A stretch of DNA of 64,000 nt. It comes from Selaginella moellendorffii (taxonomy: Eukaryota; Streptophyta; Lycopodiopsida; Selaginellales; Selaginellaceae). Below are positions 56,070-64,000 of the stretch, piece after piece (the first letter of the stretch is position 1; each line of letters opens with the position of its first letter). The stretch covers positions 2,791,859 through 2,855,858 of the forward strand of contig NW_003314274.1 in NCBI RefSeq assembly GCF_000143415.4, in the 5' to 3' direction. The notes beneath the pieces are model-generated. The model was not told the origin of the DNA. It was given only the letters and a program-made list of their open reading frames with translations, and ran no database searches. A program made the position numbers and the translations under genes.

Positions 56070-56800
56070 TTACAAGTTCAATAGTTGGCTTGTAGAGCTT
56101 GCTGATTTGCTTGACGCTGCCAAGAGCTCTTGCTTTGCTACGCAGCACCTGTTTTTGGATCTTGCCAGTCACGGTTTTGTCCAAGGCCGCTCTTTGGCAC
56201 CATGAACTTTGGCAAATGCTGTGGACAGAACGAGAGTATCTCCTCCTTGTTGCTTCTCACGCTGTGCTTGAGGGACACAAATGCACATGGAGACTCGCCC
56301 CACTGCTCATCTGGCCACACCACCACAGCAGCTTCCAACACTGCTGGATGCCTGGAAGGAAAAGAAGCAAACTTTAACGAGAAACAAAGAAGAAAAAACT
56401 CTCCTTTTACCTGTACAAGATGCTCTCCACTTCCAGGCTGCTAATGTTCTCCCCTCCAGAAATGATAATATCCTTGGCTCGATCCTTGATCTTGATGTAT
56501 CCATCGGGATGCCAAACTGCCAAGTCCCCGGAGTGGAACCATCCTCCTCTCAAGCTCTCCAGCATTGCCTCAGGATTGTTCAAGTACCCCTTGAACAGCA
56601 TGTTCCCACGCATGCAAACTTCGCCAATGGTGACACTGTCCTTGGCAACCGGTTCCAGAGTTTCAGAGTTGAGCACTTGTAAGCTGTCAAGGCAAACGTA
56701 TTTCACGCCCTGCTGAGCCTTGAGCCTGGCCTGCTCATTGGGCTAAAGGCTGTCCCATTCGGGATTCCACTCGCACACTGTGCATGGAGCACAGTGCATG
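56070..56800 (-). pseudogene. acyl-activating enzyme (AMP-binding) C-terminal fragment
   Basis: Minus strand from about 56800: CEWNPEWDSL, stop, PNEQARLKAQQGVKYVCLDS, then EVCMRGNMLFKGYLNNPEAM, the hallmark GWFHSGDLAVWHPDGYIKIK, DRAKDIIISGGENISSLEVE, an intron at about 56343-56408, HPAVLEAAVVVWPDEQWGES, and after a frame change KTVTGKIQKQVLR with the catalytic lysine. This is the C-terminal half of a plant acyl-CoA synthetase of the AAE/butyrate-CoA ligase clade. The AMP-binding P-loop half is missing. It runs against the PAP fragment. Confidence 0.8.
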
Positions 56801-57545
56801 AAAGAGTGGGAAGAGGCTAGCTGCCTATTTTTCTTTCTATATGGTTATGTCCAGTTTATTTTTGAGTAGGTGGTATCTGTGGTTATATATATTTGAATGT
56901 GGGGTCATGCTAGAGAAATGCGAAACAACATGATGACTTGAGTTCCAACCCAGGCCCAGTGCATCTGTCATATCTCTTTTTATTGACCCACCACAATGAT
57001 GAGCATCTCTTATGCTAAGAAGAAAATGTAAGCTTTTAGATAATAGCTTATAGTGCCACAACTTCGTCTGTCTGTACCAACTGTCATCATTGCAAACTTT
57101 GTGGAGTCATGTAGAGGCCGAGACTCTGTAGGTTCTGTTGAAGGTGTTGTAGTGAGCATCAATGATATAGGCTAAAACAGTGGTCAACTCACAATAGCAG
57201 ATAACATCGATGAGTCTGATATGATAATAGTAAGTTCAATATAGCATGTGGATTCCTGACAATAATCTATATGATGACAGCTCAAATTCCATGGCAACAT
57301 GATGGTATTATTCAAAGAGTTGATGAATGAATTTTTTTCTGGAACTCTACCAACAAGATGTTTCATTAATTTACAAGGAGACGGTTATTTCAAGAGAGCA
57401 AATGTCACAGGCATGAGCATTGTTTCATGTATAATAGATGATGCAAAAATAATTCCTTGACACTATTTTTCGGAATATTGCAAGGGAATGCACAGGGGTA
57501 AGTGCGAAAGGAAATGAAAGAAGCCCATATTAAATACATGTTTTT
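56801..57545. other. spacer; traces of an OB-fold-like frame at the right end
   Basis: Around 57125-57215 the plus strand reads VEGVVVSINDIG, stop, and QLTIADNIDESDMIIV, similar to an OB-fold of RPA, broken by stops. The rest shows nothing. Confidence 0.3.
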
Positions 57546-57932
57546 TTGCAGATACCTGGATACTTTGAAGTAGATAAGCTCCGTCTAGTTTTTATACACA
57601 CAGTTTGTTCATCATGCTGTGGATCAAGATTGCAAAAAACTTCTAAAGATGAAGCAATATGTAAAATATGTAAATATGCGGGACCTATAAAGGAACACAT
57701 CACGCTAAAGGCCCAGCTTCACCTTGGACAAGACACGTTCCAAGTAACTATACCTTCGCATTTGGTTGATCAACTATATGGAACAAAAGTGTCTTGGAAT
57801 GAAGACCCTACAAAAGCCAAACACTACATGTTTGGACATCCACCAAAGGGAAAATTCTTAATCAGTGAGTCCAAAGATGTGCTAGCATTTGCACCAGAAA
57901 GAGAAAAAGCTTACCTCACTTTCAAAGTGTAA
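57546..57932 (+). pseudogene. RPA-like C-terminal zinc-ribbon exon of a Helitron
   Basis: After a TTTTTTTGCAG acceptor the frame reads IPGYFEVDKLRLVFIHTVC and includes CSSC..CKIC (CX2C-X13-CX2C), a zinc ribbon as in the RPA70 C-terminal domain, followed by LKAQLHLGQDTFQVTIPSHL and a beta-rich end. Plant Helitrons often carry such RPA-like single-strand DNA-binding proteins. Because the upstream OB folds are broken, it is treated as part of a damaged gene. Confidence 0.55.
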
Positions 57933-58330
57933 TCAACAAGTTCTTGCATTCTAGAAACTTTGACATTCCTTCAAAAAATAAACCTTTGCCTTTACATCTG
58001 TGCCTTTACTCTTTGATTTCTGATGTTGAAGCATGTGAAGCTTTTATGCAGAATTGGTCAGAGTCTAGAACAATGCACTGGATCTTTGCACGGAAACATG
58101 GGGAACATTTGAAAGAACCCAGCACTTGAGGTGATATGCTCATTAAAGTTTGTGATTTGTTTATCTTGAGGCAAGGCACTTCAAACATTGACTTACATGG
58201 GAACTTTCATTGATGGGGGCAACGATTCCATTGAATATATTCCCAACCTTTCAACATCAGAAGGTTTGTAAACCAGCTGTTTACAAACATTCCTAATTCT
58301 CCCACTAATGTATTACATACCTAGAAAGAG
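57933..58330. other. spacer between RPA-like segments
   Basis: No supported gene. A 61-codon frame at 57944-58129 has no motif. Confidence 0.35.
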
Positions 58331-60190
58331 ATGTATATAATGGCATTGCGTGGATCACACTGCTTCGTACACTCCAATCAAATATACGGGCCCACTGTGT
58401 GTGGATTGTTGAGGCACGTTCGTGACAAAAACTCGTGGATTATGACGTGCTCTACTCACTCAGATAACTACAACTTAATGTTCTGCTCAGCAAGCAGCCA
58501 GAAGAATATCTGGTCTGTCTCTAGAGATTGCAAAGTTGTGTCAACGGTCCAAGACGATGGAACTGAAGCCAAAGTGATAGATGTTTACAATCTAGATGTG
58601 CCCATTGGTGATCCAATGAACACCAAAGTGCATATCCTTCAAGGTTAAAGTAATTACAGAATATGTATTTAAAAAACATGATATAGAAAAGGCTGAACTT
58701 CTTCTTACAATTGAGTAAGCTTTCCATACTTTCACACAAAACTTTTAACATAACCACCTATGAAATCTCATGCTTGAATATTTCTTTGTTAATATAAAGA
58801 AACAATATAAACGAAAAGCTAACAACTGAAATATATATGACACTCCCAGATTTTTCTTCTGATATTTCTTTTATAAAAAATAAACATAAATGTAAAGCAC
58901 TACGACTACTAATGTTAGTTTTGTCTAAATACATTACAAATTAGTTATTTAGTTACAAATTGTTTGTAACTAATTACATTACGTATGTATGTATATAACA
59001 TTATTACATTTTTTATTTTTTTGTTTCATGTCAAGGGAGAGAGTTCTAAGAAGGTGAGATACCAATTAAGGACAGCGGCCACTGCTACCGATGGTCTTTT
59101 CATGCCAAGGTGACACGCAAAGGGAAACTTGTATTCTTTGAAACAGGCACAGCTGGGTGTGTTATGTCAGTTGATGTTGCCGATGCATAAAGTTCCGAAA
59201 TACGTATTGCTGGGTTTGGCGAGAATGCAAAGAATCTTTCACGAGATTGAGCAAGGCAGTGTCTATATTTTCAGGGAACAGTGGTGTACAGCGCTCTAAA
59301 CCAGCATATACACCATATAAATCAAATTGGGAGATAAAAGCAAGCAAGACTATGGAGATCAAGTGTGTAGAGGACAATCTACGTATTCCAAATGTTGTTC
59401 TTAATAGAACGAGTGTTTTAGATGCTTCTAAGCTCGGCCAAGGGACATTTGTAGATGTGATTGGCAGTGTAATGTGGATTGGACAAACATTTCTCCTAAG
59501 GATTCTGGAGCATTCGTGAGAAGGAGGATGCTTTCTTTGAGTGATGAATCGGGCCACAGTATAGACATGTGTCTGTGGGATTCAAAGGCTGAAGATGAAG
59601 GTTCAGAAATCAAGGAGAAAAATGGACAAGAGGAGAGGCCTATTGTATGCATGAAGGGCAGCTGGATTTCAGATTACAATGGCAAGTCCATTTCAGTCAC
59701 AGGTGGCTCTAACCTTTTACTTGATCCTGAATTAGAAGGTGTCTCATGGCTGTGTGAATGGATGGTTGCTAGCTACAACACAACCATATTTGTCCATGTG
59801 ACCAACTCTTTTTCTAAAGCAGTGATTACAAAGACAGTATCTGAGATGTTGTCTATCAACCTGAAGGTTTCTGAGTTCTCTGCTATTTTTTGTGTTATTG
59901 TGTCAGTGAAAGAATTCCAGACTGGTGACTTCTATTACCCAGCATGCATGAAGGTTGTCAATGGAAGGCAATGTGGCAAGAAGGTTACTCAGGTTTCAGA
60001 AAGTATGTGGCAATGCAACTCTTGTGACACTGATTCTGGAGATATTCACTTCAAATGTGCACTACACTTGTGTATTCTAGACAGCACTGGACATATATGG
60101 GCGGTTTCATTTGATGATGCTAATGAAATTGTAGAGATGCCTGCATGTAAGCTGGCTGCACTACAAGATGATGATTATACTGTTTTTTGA
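58331..60190 (+). pseudogene. RPA70-like single-strand DNA-binding protein gene, broken
   Basis: The N-terminal part around 58555-58648 reads TEAKVIDVYNLDVPIGDP. An AT-rich intron or insertion follows. From 59089 the DBD-A OB fold reads RWSFHAKVTRKGKLVFF, EIRIAGFGENAKNLSR, then PAYTPYKSNWEIKASKTMEI. DBD-B follows (GQGTFVDVIGSV, RRMLSLSDESGHSIDMCLWD), and the zinc-containing DBD-C ends it: CMKVVNGRQCGKKV..WQCNSC (CX7C..CX2C), HFKCALHLCILDSTGHIWAV, to the stop at 60190. RPA70 coats single-stranded DNA. A TAA at about 59190 and frame changes near 59235 and 59500 break it; the last 238 codons are open. Orientation matches the Helitron end at 62316. Confidence 0.75.
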
Positions 60191-62316
60191 CCGTAATGGA
60201 CTCTATTTGATCCAAGATGTACAATCTGAAGATTCGTTGCAAGCTTAAGAGCTACAGAGATACCAAAAACTTATAGTTGGACTTGACACTTAAAAGAAAA
60301 AATATGTGAGAAAACAAAAAGTATGTTTTATTTCTTTATACTATTTTTTTATAATTTGTTGTGTGTGGTATCAGGTTTCTAAGTATAAGCCAAGTTGGAG
60401 TTTTCAAACCTAATGTTGTGTAGAAGTTGATGAATGATTAAAACAATTTTTAATAATGTAATTAGTTACAAATTGTTTAAATTTACTAAGTATTGGCAAA
60501 CATTGCTACAGAATAGATTTAATAAATATAATTTTTGTTACATATAAATATGTGAATTACTTAATAATTTTAAATATTAAAATGATAATATTATCAATAA
60601 TTTTATAATTTTAATTTTAATACTGGAATATAATATTATCACTAAAATAACAATACTGTAATAAAAATATTATAATATACATATATCTTAATAATATAAT
60701 TTGAATTTTAGTACATAGACTATTGTTTTTTTAAACTACGAGTCTATGATATAGATCTTACCAAATATGGTAAGTCATATAGAGCAGAATACAAAATAAT
60801 AATCACTGCCGCTGCCACCATGAGCATCTATATACATGTATGATTTTTTAAAGCTTTAGCTTCTTCCTCTCACAAAATCTTAATTTCTAGATTTTCACTC
60901 GTGCAACCATTCGTATTGAACCTATACTTAAGAGTGGGATCTCATAATCAGTAATTCCACTTATAAAAGATCAAAGATACAATGTTATGAGTTTTATTTA
61001 TTATGTTATGATGTGTGTTGGTGATAGAGTCAATTGTAGAAGGAATTTTTAACATAAATATTATATTATGTTTAAACATATATTTTATAATATTGATTAT
61101 GTTAAACATTATAATTATGATTATAAATCTTGTGTAAAATAATTTTTTATCAGTAATCTTATGGTACTTATTAATACAAACATAAATAAAATTAAACCCA
61201 TTGAGTTCTCAAATGGCTAAGATATAGTCTAAAATTTATATATTATCATAAAATTTTATAACACTTAAACCTACATTGCATTTATACATGAAAAACAACT
61301 GCAATTTTATTATATTAGACCTATTTATATAACATTCATGAATTTTCTGATATATTATAATTCTAGCATAAAGAAAAGATTACATATCATCAAACCCTAC
61401 TCTACCCCAGTATAGAGTAAAACATTACCATCCATTTATCATAATAAAATTTCAACATTCATAACAGTGGTATAAAGCCTTAATTTTAAATATATTTAGA
61501 TGAATATTGAGAGATAATAATCTTATTTCAGATTAGCATTCTCTCTATATAAAATATAGACAAAAAGAATGTTTATTTTAAATAATAAAATACTTCTAAT
61601 TTTAAATATTACTCTCAAAATTCATAAATATAAATATTACGTAAAAAGGGAATATCAAAGATAAATATGTAAAATATTAAAAGTTTTTGAAAGAAGAAAT
61701 AACACATTAACCTAACATCTTTGACTTAGTATCATGCAATTCCAAAATTTTCAGTCTGAAATGAGAAAAAGATAAACCGGTTATATATAATCTCACTTAA
61801 ACTACAAACATCTTTTAAATTTATAGAAATATAAGCATTATTATGGAGTTTATCTTTTCGTCATTTCCTCATATTTATATTAGTGTACTTAAGTAACACT
61901 TACTTTCTTAAGAGAAAAAATTGTAGAGTTGAATGAATCATCAAGTAATAATATTGTTTATCAATTGTATAGAGATTTGAAAGAAAAGAAAACATTAGTT
62001 ATCAAACCTCAATCTCTAAATGACTCATTTGGCCATGGGATCCCGTAGCGAGCAATTCCATTTTAAGAAGATCCAACACTGCACTAAACAATCAGTTTTA
62101 AATATGATATAATGTAATGATTTATTATGTTATGATGTGTGTTGGTGATAGATTCAATTTTATAAAGGATTTTGAATATAAATATTATGTTATGTTTACT
62201 ATATATCTTATAATTATGATTATGTTAAAAATTACAATTACACTTACAACTTTTTGAAATTAATAAAATATCAGAAATAAACACGATGCTCCCAGCGTAG
62301 CTGGGACTTTTGCTAG
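60191..62316 (+). mobile_element. AT-rich Helitron 3' arm, type A, intact terminus
   Basis: Gene-free, homologous over its last kilobase to 16700-17705 and 30760-31780. It ends with TCCCAGC-GTA-GCTGGGA (62290-62306), CTTTTG, CTAG (62313-62316), identical to the end at 17705. It is probably the 3' end of the element that carries the RPA-like genes; the 5' partner is uncertain. Confidence 0.75.
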
Positions 62317-62479
62317 TCCTTCTATTTTTAAAAGAGCAAGGGTGACATATTCAATCGAGATTCTTTTCAAGCTTAATGGTGGAGATGAAAAGACGTGGCA
62401 AAAAAACAGTTGAGGGTGAAACGTTTTTTTTTTTAAGGGTAAACCAGTTTTTTTCAAAGCATTTTTCCAGGAGAGCTTA

Positions 62480-62745
62480 TCACCGCGGCTGCACACCATG
62501 AGGTTTGCTGCATGATTGCATTGGTCCTTACGTTATATACCTTGTGCTCATGAATCTTTCCTTTACTGTCCAGATTGTACTCAAATATGCCGTCAAAGAG
62601 ACCTCTGACTTCCCACAGCACTTGCGGAATCGTGAACAGACCATCTGATCACAATAGTGTGCTGTTCAAAGGCTGCCAGGCGCTCAAAATTTCCACCCAG
62701 ATCGACTTGAAAAGCATTCTACCATTCAGCCGGAGCCACCTGTAT
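62480..62745 (-). pseudogene. fragment of a conserved plant protein (DUF2358-like)
   Basis: The minus strand reads WVEILSAWQPLNSTLL, stop, DGLFTIPQVLWEVRGLFDGI and FEYNLDSKGKIHEHKVYNV. The FDGIFEYNLD..G.I.EHKV signature is that of plant proteins related to DUF2358 / NTF2-like folds, of unknown role. Both ends are missing. Confidence 0.5.
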
Positions 62746-63092
62746 AATCATACTTCTTTATTTAAAAGTGCTATTGGCATCGGGGGACAGATATTCTCTT
62801 ACCTTTGGATTTTTTAGATGGACGGTTTTGATGGAACACTCTCTTATAACGGTTATGGCTGTTCATATCTGAGGGTTTTATGTTTGACTCTCTCTCGTGT
62901 CACTGTGCAGCATTGGGAACAAAACAAGTAGAGCAAGCTCCTTGATTCTTCACTATTGATAAGTTTCTTTCTCGCATTTTTCACAGTTGAGTCGCCACTG
63001 TTTCTGGGTCTCCAGAATGTATACTTTTGAGTGGGTATGTGTATGATTTACGGTCTTTGCAATGTCGTTTGAATGTGTTTGCATAAGAACAG

Positions 63093-63453
63093 GTCATGAG
63101 TACTGGGAAGATGAAGGCATTGAAGAAAAAGAGCCAGCATGCAGGCAAATGATGAACATATTTCACCCATATGATCCTGTCACCTATAGGTATCAACATA
63201 CTTCTGTGTGACCAGTGTTTAAATTTATCCTTTCGTCCTGATTACAGAGTGGAACCTCTGATATCTATTCTTTTTGGGAGAAAGTCAGTGAATATCTTGG
63301 GATACAGGTAATCATAGTGCTTTGTAAGTTTTGTTGTCAAAGCTAGAGGAAATTCTTCGGTTGGGGTATGGTTTTGTCACAGTTTTTTATGGTAGTATGG
63401 TGACAGAAAGGCTATCTAGAAGTCCCAATGGTAGATTCGACTTAATGCTACAG
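63093..63453 (+). pseudogene. SGR2-type DDHD phospholipase fragment
   Basis: Three exons with GT-AG introns: 63093..63189 (HEYWEDEGIEEKEPACRQMM, NIFHPYDPVTYR), 63248..63307 (VEPLIS then a disturbed frame and FWEKVSEYLGIQ) and 63343..63453 (LEEILRLG.., ERLSRSPNGRFDLMLQ). HPYDPV.YRVEPL is characteristic of phosphatidic-acid-preferring phospholipase A1 with a DDHD domain (SHOOT GRAVITROPISM 2), which works at the vacuole. The lipase GXSXG part and the DDHD end are absent. Confidence 0.72.
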
Positions 63454-63555
63454 GTAAGTCTTGCTCTTTGCTATCACATCATTCTCATGTGGATCCAGGA
63501 TACAAAATTTGAGCACCACCACATATCGGTATCTGATAAACGACAGCAGTGGCTG

Positions 63556-63583
<28 letters not shown>
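63556..63583 (+). repeat. (GA)n microsatellite
   Basis: Fourteen GA units, followed by a purine-rich stretch. Confidence 0.9.
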
Positions 63584-63586
<3 letters not shown>

Positions 63587-64000
63587 TTTGGAGTTGGAAT
63601 CACAGCAGCAGCAGCATCACCAGCGAGAAGATCTTAAGGCCATGAGAATTCTCCACCAGGAGTTTGGGATTACGTAGCAGCCAGGTGAGAAGGTCAGTGC
63701 GAGAGATAGGGACGAAGATATCACAAGGGACAAGGACGAAGATCTTGCAGGGTCGGCCTTCACCCACGAGCAGCAGAGATTGATGAGGTCACTGGTTTGC
63801 TCTATCACTTCTGCTCAACCCAGTGGCAAGGTGAGCTTCACTGTGGTTACGGTGCTCTAGAGCAGGTTAATGAGCATGCGTTTCTCTACAGGGGCACGGT
63901 GCTGTACAAATCCAATTAGTCTGGAGACAAGGAGCATCGTCACACCCATGGACGTGTATCAATTATTGTGACACACTAGGTAGGATCCAATCCAACTTCA
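63584..64000. other. no gene recognised at right edge
   Basis: GC-richer, exon-like DNA with short open frames; no family recognised. Confidence 0.3.

Larger units (their letters stand above)
62317..64000 (+). mobile_element. Helitron 5' part, continuing beyond the window
   Basis: TCCTTCTATTTTTAAAAGAG follows the CTAG of the previous element directly. The first 110 bp match 39766 and 50332. A second 5' end of the TCATACTTCTTTATTTAAAAG type begins at 62748 after an A and is the plus-strand counterpart of the 25801-26073 repeat, so two elements may be nested here. Confidence 0.6.

Overview
The window looks like nuclear DNA of a seedless vascular plant, most probably a lycophyte of the Selaginella type. 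The evidence is plant gene families, very short introns (43-66 bp in every gene whose exons could be joined) and a dense mobile-element landscape. The species is an inference from gene style; no marker gene was compared.

Region 1 (1-3.9 kb) holds worn retrotransposon debris: a duplicated Ty1/copia-type primer-binding segment and degraded Ty3/gypsy pieces. Region 2 (3.9-13.7 kb) is a compact island of five apparently intact genes: a FAM136A-like twin-CX3C protein (-), exocyst EXO84 (-), a cytosolic pyruvate kinase (+), an F-box/kelch-type protein (+) and an NT-C2 domain protein (-). Spacing is extreme. EXO84 stops 18 nt before the FAM136A-like start, EXO84 and pyruvate kinase diverge from a 162-bp gap, and the F-box and NT-C2 genes converge with 11 nt between stop codons. 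All exon chains given keep frame.

Region 3 (14.4-64 kb) is almost entirely Helitron (rolling-circle) DNA. Several 3' ends show the diagnostic structure: a GC-rich hairpin built on CCCAGC..GCTGGG, 8-9 nt, then CTAG or CTAA, then T. Matching 5' ends start with TC followed by a TTTATTTAAA-like block. Four elements can be delimited: complement(21661..26073), 29138..31780, 39766..50304 and 50332..54515. The 10.5-kb element encodes a Rep (HUH) protein, now broken, and an intact PIF1-type helicase ORF, plus unrecognised accessory ORFs. A separate stretch (57.5-60.2 kb) carries RPA70-like sequence typical of plant Helitron cargo. The elements hold fragments of host genes with exon/intron structure: class III peroxidase, MRL1-type PPR, ARP5, an SDR, an aldehyde dehydrogenase, an ARF-GAP/C2 protein, a SNAP33-type SNARE, purple acid phosphatase, an acyl-activating enzyme and an SGR2-type DDHD phospholipase.

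A young Ty3/gypsy chromovirus (33576..39132, TSD ATATC, LTRs differing at 6 positions plus one indel) sits inside Helitron tail DNA. Next to its 5' LTR, in place of an obvious tRNA-type site, lies a 15-nt segment perfectly complementary to the LTR where transcription should start, which suggests self-priming. That is the most unusual observation here, followed by the direct CTAG|TC head-to-tail Helitron junctions and the unrecognised spliced ORF in the large Helitron.
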